A DNA stretch of 46,269 nucleotides from contig DBXK01000011.1 of the NCBI GenBank assembly GCA_002309375.1, forward strand, positions 1 through 46,269. The letters are read 5' to 3'. Below, piece by piece: positions 14,345 to 22,344 of this stretch. Below the pieces are notes generated by a model that worked only from the letters and a program-made list of their open reading frames with translations, ran no database searches and had not been told where the DNA came from. The DNA is from Christensenella sp. UBA1214 (GTDB lineage: Bacteria > Bacillota > Clostridia > Christensenellales > CAG-138). A program made the translations under genes and the position numbers. Position 1 is the stretch's first letter. Each line of letters begins with the position of its first letter.

Positions 14345-15804
14345 TAGTATCCACGCGTAAGGTCGATGATGCTGCCGTCGATGGCGTTTATCATCATAAT
14401 GCAGTACCCGGCGCCGCCCTGTATCACGGTCCCGTCAGGCGAGGCAATAAGCTGCGCCTGCGAGGGGTCGTCATACTTCCACTCGATATTACCCATGAAC
14501 ACCCAAACGGGGACGAGCGCATAGTCCTCCGCGCCGGTTCCGGCCTTTACGCGGTAGTAGCACAGCTCGATACTGTTGATATTGACCTTCTGCTCGTTAG
14601 GAGAAGCCTCGTTTACGCCTATCGGCGGGACGTTACCCGCAAGGTCGAGCTTTGCCTTGAACGTTTCGTAAATCTCGGAGAAAGGTTTTAACGGAGCGTT
14701 GCGTGAGATCACGCCGTCGTTGTTGTCCGAGGTGCAGCTCGTCCAATGCAGGTATAAGATCCTGCCGTTATAAACGTAAATGCGCAGCACGTTCGGAAGC
14801 CACAGCGCGTCGAAATCCATACCGGCGGACATGTTCCTGTATTTGAGCCTTGCGGTGCTCACGGTATCGTCAATATCTATCGGCGCCATGCGGGCACTGC
14901 CGACCTTGGGCACGAAGGCAAAGCCCATTGCCTCATAGCTCATGGTGGGCAAAGTGGTGTTGAGGCGGGATTTACCGGAGTATGCAAGGGTCAGGGTGTC
15001 TGAAAGCCCGACCTTACTCAGAAACTCCTCGGCGATCTTCAACGCGTCCTCCGGGCTCGTTTCATTGCGGCGGAGCTCCCTTTCAACGGGCTCCACGCCC
15101 TCTATCCCTTCATACATGCCGCCCTCGCCGTAGTAATCGAAAACATAGTCCGGCAGGCCTATCACGTCCCCTCCCCATGCACCGCGATTCGGGGACAAGG
15201 TGCGGTTTTCACTTGCCGTAAACAGCAAATACTCCCTGTACGAATAGTCTTCGTCACTGTAAATGCCGGCATTGCCTTGTAACAAATCGAGATCGTGTTC
15301 TATGTTCACTCCATTAACGCAGCACGGACCGGAAACCAGTCGATCATCCGAATCGAAGCAGCCCTTCTCATAACTTCTTCCGTCGGGAGCGCAGCCTATG
15401 CCCTCGCAGTCCTTGAACAGTACTCTCACGAACCTGTCGAACAGGTCTTCATCCATATACTTCGCTTTGGCGACCCCATACACCGGGAATATCCCGCCCG
15501 CAGGGACGATGACGTCGGCGGCTATTTTGACGGTGTAATCGAGCCTTTGGTGTGTCCCCGCTCCGCCAAAGTCGGGGTCGCCGAGCGCCTGCGTCCAACT
15601 CTCCGTGATATGCTCCGGCTGTCCCAGCTCCTGTGGTGTTGGAGTCCCATCATCCGACTTTACCTCGCCCACATGCATTCCGTCGATTTTCGTCTTTGCG
15701 GCGACAGCTTCGCCCTCGGGCGTCTTGACGCAGCCCGAGGTGACTAATAACAAACATGCAAGAAACAGGCACGCTAGTCCTTTGATCTGTTTTTTCATAT
15801 TCAT
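14344..15804 (-). CDS. Lipoprotein of an ABC/ECF sigma cluster, unknown family
   Basis: 486 residues. The N-terminus MNMKKQIKGLACLFLACLLL ends in the lipobox LVTSGC, so the mature protein should be lipid-anchored at C25 on the outer face of the membrane. The body is long, mixed alpha/beta and acidic; PEDALKIAEEFLSKVG near residues 250-265 resembles the helical part of PepSY/YycH-like folds. It may belong to the DUF6034-like clostridial lipoproteins, but I cannot confirm that. GGAGG lies before the start. It is the first gene of the cluster leading to the ABC permeases, and could be a sensor or substrate-binding partner for them. Confidence 0.75.
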   Translation of the reverse strand: MNMKKQIKGLACLFLACLLLVTSGCVKTPEGEAVAAKTKIDGMHVGEVKSDDGTPTPQELGQPEHITESWTQALGDPDFGGAGTHQRLDYTVKIAADVIVPAGGIFPVYGVAKAKYMDEDLFDRFVRVLFKDCEGIGCAPDGRSYEKGCFDSDDRLVSGPCCVNGVNIEHDLDLLQGNAGIYSDEDYSYREYLLFTASENRTLSPNRGAWGGDVIGLPDYVFDYYGEGGMYEGIEGVEPVERELRRNETSPEDALKIAEEFLSKVGLSDTLTLAYSGKSRLNTTLPTMSYEAMGFAFVPKVGSARMAPIDIDDTVSTARLKYRNMSAGMDFDALWLPNVLRIYVYNGRILYLHWTSCTSDNNDGVISRNAPLKPFSEIYETFKAKLDLAGNVPPIGVNEASPNEQKVNINSIELCYYRVKAGTGAEDYALVPVWVFMGNIEWKYDDPSQAQLIASPDGTVIQGGAGYCIMMINAIDGSIIDLTRGY

Positions 15805-15881
15805 TCCATTCCTCCGTTCATTGGTGTTTACATAAGGTTAACGGAGATGAGAGGCGTTTTCATTCATAAACGCAAAAAAGA

Positions 15882-15901
15882 GCTGCGCCGTGAAACGCAG
15901 C
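15882..15901 (-). terminator. Terminator after tnpV
   Basis: Arms GCTGCG and CGCAGC around an 8-base loop. On the minus strand they are followed by TCTTTTTTG. It lies 13 bases after the tnpV stop and separates the tnpV unit from the lipoprotein operon. Confidence 0.7.
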
Positions 15902-15913
15902 CCGTTGATGAGA

Positions 15914-16264
15914 TCATTCCAACACTATTTCTCGAATTACTTGTTCCTCGGCTCGTGCTCGGCAGGAGTTCATTGCTCGGATCCATTCGAGTTGATCACG
16001 CGCCTTGAGGTCTTCGGTCACGCCTTCGGCCTTGGCAAGCTGGGAGGTGATGAGTTCGATCTGCTCATTGGCCTGGCGGTCGATTTCGACGAGGTGTTCC
16101 GTAAGAGTATTTTCCATAAGCATCAACGCGAAGGTGTCGGGCTGATGCTCCTTCAAATACTTCTTACGCATACGTCCGAAGCGGCCGATATCACCGGTCG
16201 GCTGGTGAGGGAGTGTAAGGTCGGGATAGTAATAGTCTCCGTGTTTGGTGTGAGTGATGTCCAT
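15914..16264 (-). CDS. tnpV: TnpV-family transposon protein
   Basis: 116 residues. The N-terminal block GDYYYPDLTLP then GRFGRMRKKYLKEHQPD and TFALMLMENTLTEHLVEID is characteristic of TnpV, the small protein of Tn4451-like clostridial mobilizable transposons. The rest is a helical region (RQANEQIELITSQLAKAE). Its function is not known; it is often kept as an accessory gene on integrative elements. AAGGAGG lies before the ATG. Here it stands with a CD1845-like gene and without a full transposon, so this may be a residual fragment of an element or part of a larger island next to tRNA-Ala. Confidence 0.85.
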   Translation of the reverse strand: MDITHTKHGDYYYPDLTLPHQPTGDIGRFGRMRKKYLKEHQPDTFALMLMENTLTEHLVEIDRQANEQIELITSQLAKAEGVTEDLKARDQLEWIRAMNSCRARAEEQVIREIVLE

Positions 16265-16277
16265 GTTCGTAACCTCC

Positions 16278-16568
16278 TTATGATCTTATGAATACTTTTA
16301 TGGCGTTGGCTGCCTTTTCCAGCAGGCCTTCAAAAAGTCCGGCGATAAAGGGGATGACGAGCATCAATCCGGCGATGACAATCAGTTGAAGCCACAGCTC
16401 CTTTGAGCTCATACGCATTATTACGAGCAGCAGATTATACATGAGCAACAGCCCGCCGCCTATCGTCAGCACATAGATCCCGATGCCCGCCGTTAGCCTG
16501 CACACAAGGCGCAGTATCGTTGTCAGAAACAATATCGGTGCAAGGAGTATCTTTGCCGCTGTTTTCAT
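16278..16568 (-). CDS. CD1845-like small membrane protein of mobile elements
   Basis: 96 residues if read from the ATG at 16568; two other in-frame ATGs (16574, 16577) sit too close to the AAAGGA site. Three hydrophobic segments are seen: ILLAPILFLTTILRLVCRL, IGIYVLTIGGGLLLMYNLLL and LIVIAGLMLVIPFIAGLFEG, with a short basic tail. The pattern fits the CD1845 family, common on clostridial conjugative and mobilizable elements next to tnpV. Function unknown. It ends 13 bases before the tnpV start, so the two are co-transcribed. Confidence 0.7.
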   Translation of the reverse strand: MKTAAKILLAPILFLTTILRLVCRLTAGIGIYVLTIGGGLLLMYNLLLVIMRMSSKELWLQLIVIAGLMLVIPFIAGLFEGLLEKAANAIKVFIRS

Positions 16569-16738
16569 GTTCATCATTCCTTTCGCCGTTCTTTGAGAAC
16601 ATCATAGCAGATGTGGAACGGATTGACGAATGTGCGAGTCCTTACGTATCAGCAGAAGTATTAGGCCGAAGTAAAGACTGTTAATTCTTGCTTTAGATAA
16701 CTAATTATGAACCAGCCTACTCAATTATCTGCTTTGTG

Positions 16739-16767
16739 TTGAATTCATAGGTGTTTTTTTGTATAAT
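16739..16767 (+). promoter_or_regulatory. Promoter of the AT-rich ATPase gene
   Basis: TTGAAT at 16739-16744 and TATAAT at 16762-16767 with a 17-base spacer. It leaves a leader of about 155 bases before the ATG at 16931. The 10-mer TTGTGTTGAA at 16734-16743 also precedes the promoter at 9025. The rest of the 16578-16930 gap shows no gene; the leader has two copies of TTTGATCTG but no clear terminator or riboswitch. Confidence 0.65.
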
Positions 16768-16930
16768 AATGTCACAGGTTTTGATCTGCGTTGCTTTGGT
16801 TAGTTTTTTATCGAACTCGCAGGGATAGCCTTCAATGAATCGGATTTGATCTGAGTGTTAATGAATTCAATCAAACCGAGAATTTGATATTCTTGTTTGG
16901 TCGCAAAGGCATTGTTTGGGGGAGGCACAT

Positions 16931-18934
16931 ATGGCATACAATGAATCAGTTAGGGAGGGCATTCATTTTTCTGCAAAGGAAATTATTGAAAGCGACTTTT
17001 CTAAGGCAGAAGTTGAAATAGTTAAAACATGGGCAAACGAATGGTATATAACTAATGCCGGAAAGAGATCCACACCTGGCAGGAGTGATTTCAAGTTCTT
17101 TTTAGCAAAGCCTGCTCAACATGTTGAAGAAGCGTTGAACCTTTCTCGTGAAGTCATTGTAATTCTATCGAACTATCGAAAATTTGAGCCTCGAAGCCTT
17201 GAGGCCTTTGATACAATACGATCCGAATTTTTAGAACAAAGGTATGAAACCATATGCTACGCATTTGTAAGTGCTGATGACAACATAGAGTCTGCATTAA
17301 AAGAATGCTTGACTAATCAGGAAGACCAAATTGTTGTTCCGTTCGCATATTCCGACTTCCATAAGAATAGAGGGAACCCAACCTTCATTCGGAACATCTT
17401 TCGAAAGCATTTTTATTCTAGAGATCTATTTGACTATTCAGAACCTCTTAGGAAAGATACCTTCTTCTTTGGCAGAACCGACATTGTAACAAAGATTATT
17501 GAGAAGCACAAAGCAGGATTAAATCATGGCCTTTTTGGGCTGCGAAAGACAGGTAAAACATCAATTATATTTGATGTTGAAAGAAAAGCTGCATCGCAGG
17601 ACTATTTGACTGTATTTGTCGATTGTCAAGACACATCATTTAATATGCGGCGTTGGTACAAAGCGCTGTATTATGTCTCTATGGCCGTTTGCTTGGCAGC
17701 AGGTATTGCCCCCGTTTGTGAAGATGCTTTTACTGAGGATAATGCAAGCACGATATTTGCTGATACTATAAGAATTGCCAGAAAAGAAACAAATAAAACA
17801 ATACTGCTATTTTTTGATGAAATAGAGAATATAACTTTCGGAAAGTCCGGTGTGGATCATTGGCGCAATGGACTGGACTTTGTATACTTCTGGCAAAGCA
17901 TTAGAAGCTCTTTCCAAAGGATGAGTAACACATTCACATTTACAATCTTGGGAACTAATCCAAAGTGTGTTGAGGAACCAAGTATTTTGGGGACAGATAA
18001 TCCCATTTATAACGCTTTCCAACCTTGCTATATCCCAGGATTTGATTATAACCAAACCAGAGATATGGTTCGTCGGTTAGGACGAATTATGGGAATAAAA
18101 TTTGAGGAAGAAATATATGCCCACCTCATAGAAGATTATGGCGGACATCCGTTCTTGATTCGCCGTGTATGTAGCAAAATAGCTCAACAGAATACACAAA
18201 GACCTGTGACAATTGATAGGATTAAGTATAACGAGGCGAAAAGTCGATTCAACCTCGACAATGTTTACTTTGAGATGATTCTTGATGTGCTAAAACAGTT
18301 TTATCCTGACGAGTATGAAATGCTAACGCTTCTTGCATTAGAGGATTTCGAAAGCTTTAATTACTTTGTAACTGAAGATCCATCAATAGTGAGTCATTTA
18401 TTTGGATATGGCCTTATCAAGGAGACTAATCGTCGATATGATTTTCGTATTGATGCAGTTAAGGAGTATTTGATTCGGAAAAATGGAGACCACATTTTAC
18501 TAAAGACTCCCAAAGACAAGTGGAGTCACTTATGCAAACAAAGAAATGAACTTGAAACAGAGTTGAGAAAAATGGTAAAAGCAATCATTAAAGTTGCTCA
18601 TAAGAACGAAACAGACGCAAAGGCATATATCATTAAAAAAGTATATGCAAATGATGCAAAGTATCATGCAAAAACGTATCAAGAACTATTTGATTCGCGA
18701 GCCTCATCAATATACCTTAAGAGCTTAACTGATTTAATTAATGCTGATTGGCAATACTTTTCTGATTACTTTGGAAAACAGGACGTTTTCATTGCCAATA
18801 TGAATGTACTAAATAGTGAAGGAAGATTTGATGCACATGCAACAATACCTACAGAAGAAGAAATAAATGTGGTTGATAATGCGGCACGGTATCTAAAAAA
18901 GTGCATTGATAAATACAAATCATCTATCGAGTAG
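16931..18934 (+). CDS. STAND/AAA-type ATPase with extra N- and C-terminal domains, possible defence gene
   Basis: 667 residues from the ATG at 16931, with a GGGGGAGG site five bases upstream; an in-frame TTG at 16916 is less likely. An N-terminal domain of about 150 residues has no family I know. Then FFFGRTDIVTKII opens the ATPase, with Walker A GLRKTGKT (203-210), Walker B ILLFFDEIEN (D296, E297) and a sensor-like FTILGTNP. A winged-helix-like part follows (VSHLFGYGLIKETNRRYDFR). The last 130 residues are helical with GRFDAHA (R632, H636), reminiscent of the C-terminal HEPN-like modules seen on such ATPases. The gene is strikingly AT-rich compared with its neighbours and sits beside tnpV and tRNA-Ala. 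Such stand-alone signal ATPases are often phage-defence genes; this is inference. Confidence 0.75.
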   Translation: MAYNESVREGIHFSAKEIIESDFSKAEVEIVKTWANEWYITNAGKRSTPGRSDFKFFLAKPAQHVEEALNLSREVIVILSNYRKFEPRSLEAFDTIRSEFLEQRYETICYAFVSADDNIESALKECLTNQEDQIVVPFAYSDFHKNRGNPTFIRNIFRKHFYSRDLFDYSEPLRKDTFFFGRTDIVTKIIEKHKAGLNHGLFGLRKTGKTSIIFDVERKAASQDYLTVFVDCQDTSFNMRRWYKALYYVSMAVCLAAGIAPVCEDAFTEDNASTIFADTIRIARKETNKTILLFFDEIENITFGKSGVDHWRNGLDFVYFWQSIRSSFQRMSNTFTFTILGTNPKCVEEPSILGTDNPIYNAFQPCYIPGFDYNQTRDMVRRLGRIMGIKFEEEIYAHLIEDYGGHPFLIRRVCSKIAQQNTQRPVTIDRIKYNEAKSRFNLDNVYFEMILDVLKQFYPDEYEMLTLLALEDFESFNYFVTEDPSIVSHLFGYGLIKETNRRYDFRIDAVKEYLIRKNGDHILLKTPKDKWSHLCKQRNELETELRKMVKAIIKVAHKNETDAKAYIIKKVYANDAKYHAKTYQELFDSRASSIYLKSLTDLINADWQYFSDYFGKQDVFIANMNVLNSEGRFDAHATIPTEEEINVVDNAARYLKKCIDKYKSSIE

Positions 18935-18997
18935 TAGTGCTGTTGTTTGGACACATTAATTCAGTTCATGTTCGAATTTAATAACTAAAACAAAAAC

Positions 18998-19021
18998 TGC
19001 CGCCCTCATACGAGAGCGGCA
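18998..19021 (-). terminator. Terminator after tRNA-Ala
   Basis: TGCCGC and GCGGCA arms, extended by CTC/GAG, around a short loop. On the minus strand the hairpin is followed by GTTTTTGTTTT. It ends the tRNA transcript and also separates it from the convergent ATPase gene. Confidence 0.7.
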
Positions 19022-19098
19022 AATCTTTTGCGTCCTCAGATCTTCACCTTTACTGCGAACCCTGTGGGCCAGAAGTAAAAGTTCGTCTGATTCCGCTT

Positions 19099-19174
19099 TG
19101 GTGGAGCATAGCGGACTCGAACCGCTGACATCCACACTGCCAGTGTGGCACTCTACCAGCTGAGCTAATGCCCC
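19099..19174 (-). tRNA. tRNA-Ala(GGC)
   Basis: 76 bases with encoded CCA end. Acceptor arm GGGGCAT pairs with ATGCTCC, giving the G3-U70 wobble that marks alanine tRNAs. The anticodon stem CCACA/TGTGG encloses the loop CTGGCAG, so the anticodon is GGC and reads GCC codons. The T arm has GGTTCGAGTCC. The gene has its own promoter and terminator. A minus-strand frame at 18956-19198 runs across it and is spurious. Confidence 0.96.
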
Positions 19175-19186
19175 AAAGCAGAAGCT

Positions 19187-19215
19187 ATTATACACCACGA
19201 AATCGGGTTTGTAAA
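19187..19215 (-). promoter_or_regulatory. Promoter of tRNA-Ala
   Basis: On the minus strand TTTACA (19210-19215) and TATAAT (19187-19192) are spaced by 17 bases. The -10 box ends 12 bases before the tRNA's first base, as expected for a short 5' leader. Confidence 0.7.
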
Positions 19216-19244
19216 GAGCAAATTTGATATATTTGAAGAAAAAC

Positions 19245-19264
19245 GGGGGAGGGAGGGGGGCGGG
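19245..19264 (+). other. Predicted G-quadruplex motif
   Basis: Four G runs of 5, 3, 6 and 3 separated by single bases A, A and C. One-base loops make this a textbook parallel G-quadruplex on the plus strand. It lies between the stop of the THUMP methyltransferase gene and the tRNA-Ala promoter. Confidence 0.6.
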
Positions 19265-19289
19265 TTAAAAACGCCTGCCTTCGTGCAGA

Positions 19290-20447
19290 TCACTCGCCGT
19301 CTTCCCGCGAGGGGCGGTCCGTAGGCTTTTCACCGCGGTATTTCGGAAAATAGCGGTAGAGGGTGCAGACCATGCCGCCGTTGGAGAGCTTGCGGCGCTT
19401 GTCCGCGCGCTGGCCGTAGATGCGCTCGAATTCCGGGTGGGAGGCGATGATGTTCACGCTCCAGCCGTCGAGTTTTTCGAAGATCCCGTGCATTTCGCGG
19501 TAAAGCTTTTCAGCGTCCTTCTTTTCGAGCAGGCGTTCGCCGTAGGGCGGGTTGCAGCAGAGCACGCCGCCGGTGCGCCTTTCATCGAGCTTCTGCACGG
19601 GCGCAACGCGCCAGTTGACCATGATTCCGGCCTTCTTCGCGTGCTTTTTGCAAAGGTCGATCGAGCGGGCGTCGATATCGCTGCCGGTGATGTCGAACGG
19701 CGTTTTCAAAATGCTGTCCATCGCCCTTTCGCGGGCGGTCCGGAACGCCGGTTCGCGGATAAAATGCCAGTCCTCCGCGGCAAAATCGCGATTGAGGCCC
19801 GGGGCGGTGTTCGTTGCGATCATCGCGGCCTCGATCGGCATCGTGCCGGAGCCGCACATCGGGTCGAGGAACGGCCGCTCCGCCTTGTAGCCCGAAAGCT
19901 CCACGATCGCCGCGCCGAGGGTCTCGCTGATCGGCGCGGGCACGTTATAGGTGCGGTAGCCCCTCCTCGAAAGCCCGGCGCCGCAGCAGTCGAGCGCGAC
20001 GGTGACTTCATCGCGCAGGATGCCGATCTCGATGATGATCCGCTTCCCGTTTTCCGGAAGCACCTTCACGCCGAGCGCGGAAAAGAGGGAATCGACGATC
20101 GCCTTTTTCGCGATGCTCTGGCAGTCGGAGACCGAAAAAAGCTTGCTTTTCGCGGATTTTCCGGTGACGTGGATGAAGCTCGACTTTGTCAGATAGTCCT
20201 GCCAGCGGATCGCGCGGACGCCTTCGTAAAGCTCCTCGAAGCTCTCGGCATGGAAGGCGCCGACCTCCATCAGCACGCGCTCCGCTGTGCGCAGATTGAG
20301 CAGCGAAACGGCCATATCGGTGAAGCTTCCCGTGAAGTCGACGCGCGCGTCATGCACGGCGCTGACCTCGAGGCCGAGAGCGCGGAGCTCCGCCGAAACG
20401 AGGCTTTCGAGGCCGATCTTGCAGGTTGCAAAGAATTTATTCGTCAT
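19290..20447 (-). CDS. THUMP-domain class I RNA methyltransferase (RlmL/Trm14-like)
   Basis: 385 residues from the ATG at 20447, eight bases after a GGCGG site; a GTG at 20456 is an alternative. The N-terminal THUMP RNA-binding part covers about residues 1-160 (KFFATCKIGLESLVSAEL ... IEIGILRDEVTVALD). The catalytic domain has motif I DPMCGSGT (195-202), SDIDARSI and the N6/N2-methylation motif NPPYGERL. The family (UPF0020, N-terminal part of RlmL) methylates guanine in 23S rRNA or tRNA. The start overlaps the TPR gene by 11 bases, so it belongs to the same operon. The length suits the single-domain clostridial form that lacks the RlmK half. Confidence 0.93.
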   Translation of the reverse strand: MTNKFFATCKIGLESLVSAELRALGLEVSAVHDARVDFTGSFTDMAVSLLNLRTAERVLMEVGAFHAESFEELYEGVRAIRWQDYLTKSSFIHVTGKSAKSKLFSVSDCQSIAKKAIVDSLFSALGVKVLPENGKRIIIEIGILRDEVTVALDCCGAGLSRRGYRTYNVPAPISETLGAAIVELSGYKAERPFLDPMCGSGTMPIEAAMIATNTAPGLNRDFAAEDWHFIREPAFRTARERAMDSILKTPFDITGSDIDARSIDLCKKHAKKAGIMVNWRVAPVQKLDERRTGGVLCCNPPYGERLLEKKDAEKLYREMHGIFEKLDGWSVNIIASHPEFERIYGQRADKRRKLSNGGMVCTLYRYFPKYRGEKPTDRPSREDGE

Positions 20448-22344
20448 CGTCGTCACCGCCTTTTTCGGGATCGAGCGGGAAAATGCCGCCAGCGTGCGTT
20501 TCGCTCTCGGCGGGGGAGAGCTCGCCTTCAGAGAGCAGCGCGTCGACGATATCGCGCGCCTTGCGCTCGAAGAGCCGCTTCAGCGCGTTCTCGAGGCGGC
20601 GGACTGTGACGCCGTGCTCCGCGGCGAAAACCTCGGGATCGGGCGTTTCGCTTTCCGGGTCGTGCGTTTTAACGAAGTAAACGATCGCCGCAGCCATGGC
20701 CTCGCTTTGGCCGTAGGGGAGGCGTGGATGCTCCTTCATATTCGCCGAGGCATAGCCGAAGCAGAGCTTGATCGCTTCGGCAAGGGCCTTTTGGGAGCCG
20801 TTCATAAGGTCGTTGTAGATCAGCTCCATGATCCGGCGGTAGCTTTGCGGCCACTGCGCATAGCCGATCGGGTCGCCGAAGGAGCAAACGCTGATCGCCC
20901 CGTCGCGCAGCAGGCAGAACTTCTTTTCGTGCGCAATGGAACCGAGCCTCGCCGCGGCAACGCGCCTGAGACCGTCGGAGCAGTCGGGCTCAACGAGCAG
21001 GCGGCGGAGGATGCTTTCGGCGCGGTCCTTGTCGAGAAGCGCCAGCAGCACGAGGTAAAAATCGGCATACGGGCAGTTGCGGTCCGTCATCGCCCAATCC
21101 GTCATCATCAGGATCTTCCCGGGCTCCTCGTCCCAAAGCTCCCTGAGCTTCTCGGCGCTGCAATGCGAGAGCTCCTCGGTGAATTTGCAGCGCGCGATGA
21201 ATTCGCCGTGCGGCACGGCGTAATCGATCTGAATGCTCCGCTCGAGCCCGTCCCCGAGCGTCTGCTCGCAGACCTTTTTATAGTATGCGGCAACGGAATC
21301 GTTCGGCTCGATCGCAAGGCTGCGCTCATAATAGCTCTTCGCCGTCTCGGTCTTCCCGAGGCGGTAGGCGGAATGCGCGCAGAAATGGATGAAATTGCGG
21401 TTGTAGGGCTCCTGCTCGTAAACGCGGAGCGCGTAATCGAGCGCGCTGTCGAAAAGGCCGAGCTCCATCATCGTTGCGAATGCACGGACGATCTCCTGCG
21501 TGTCGGAAATGCGGTAGGTCTTGAGCTTTTCCGCGCATTCCCGCTCCTGCTGACGCAGGCCGAGGCGGGAGAAGATCATCGCGGCGCAGCACTGGACGGT
21601 GAAATCGTCGCGCAGCTTCTCCGGCGCGCCGTTATAGAGCAGCATCCCGTCATGGAAGCGCTGCTCGCAGTAATAGGCAAGCAGAAGGTCGGTGAAAACG
21701 GGCCTTGAATCGGGGTATTTTTCGAAGCCCTCCTCAAGGATCGGCAGCGCCCGGTCGAATTCGCCCTTGTCGGTGTGGCCGGCGGCGTCCGCAAGGATCC
21801 GCTCGATCTCGATTTCGTCGGAATCGCGCAGCGTCGGCACTGGGTTGTCTTCATCGATGTACTGATCGCAGAAATCGATGCAGTCCAGCGCATTCGCGGC
21901 GTCGTCCGGCTCGAGCGCTTTTTCGCCTGCGCTTTCATCGGAGGCGAGCGAGAGCCAGAATGCATCCTTCGCGGCGCTGAATTCGCCCCTTCCGGCAAGG
22001 CAGTGGCCGAGGCGGAAGCAGGCTTCGCGGAATTCGGGGCAGCCGGGGAAGAGCAGCGGCGCGATGCGCGCGGCGGCGTCGGAATAGCAGTTCATGTCGA
22101 GATAAGCGTCGGCGATCCGAAGGAGCAGGTCGTTCGCCTCGTCGCTGCCGAAAGCGCAGTTTTTCAAGGCACGGCGGTACATTTTGAGCGCGCCGAGGTA
22201 ATCCCCGTCGTCCGCCTTTTCGTCGCCGCGCCGCGTGAAAAGCGCGTTCTGGGAAGCGATACTGATCACGCTGCCCATCTTGACTGCGCTCTTTCTGCGC
22301 TCCTTTTCGGGAAGGTATTTGATTTTATCCCTGTCGTCACTCAT
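20437..22344 (-). CDS. Tetratricopeptide-repeat protein, cytosolic
   Basis: 635 residues from the ATG at 22344, overlapping the Hsp33 stop by 8 bases; a longer frame through the hslO gene is rejected. There is no signal peptide. TPR-like pairs of helices are visible near the N-terminus (DEKADDGDYLGALKMYRRAL, ADAYLDMNCYSDAAARIAPL, FREACFRLGHCLAGRGEF) and in the middle (DSALDYALRVYEQEP, SAYRLGKTETAKSYYERSL). The second half is a helical region with a variable acidic tail ending in DDDDE. TPR proteins are assembly scaffolds; partner unknown. Tight coupling with Hsp33 and an rRNA methyltransferase hints at a translation or proteostasis role. Confidence 0.85.
   Translation of the reverse strand: MSDDRDKIKYLPEKERRKSAVKMGSVISIASQNALFTRRGDEKADDGDYLGALKMYRRALKNCAFGSDEANDLLLRIADAYLDMNCYSDAAARIAPLLFPGCPEFREACFRLGHCLAGRGEFSAAKDAFWLSLASDESAGEKALEPDDAANALDCIDFCDQYIDEDNPVPTLRDSDEIEIERILADAAGHTDKGEFDRALPILEEGFEKYPDSRPVFTDLLLAYYCEQRFHDGMLLYNGAPEKLRDDFTVQCCAAMIFSRLGLRQQERECAEKLKTYRISDTQEIVRAFATMMELGLFDSALDYALRVYEQEPYNRNFIHFCAHSAYRLGKTETAKSYYERSLAIEPNDSVAAYYKKVCEQTLGDGLERSIQIDYAVPHGEFIARCKFTEELSHCSAEKLRELWDEEPGKILMMTDWAMTDRNCPYADFYLVLLALLDKDRAESILRRLLVEPDCSDGLRRVAAARLGSIAHEKKFCLLRDGAISVCSFGDPIGYAQWPQSYRRIMELIYNDLMNGSQKALAEAIKLCFGYASANMKEHPRLPYGQSEAMAAAIVYFVKTHDPESETPDPEVFAAEHGVTVRRLENALKRLFERKARDIVDALLSEGELSPAESETHAGGIFPLDPEKGGDDDDE

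Noticed and set aside
18956..19198. 80-aa minus-strand frame with ALAQLVECHTGSVDVSGSSP
   Set aside because: This is the translated tRNA-Ala gene, a common false protein in databases.
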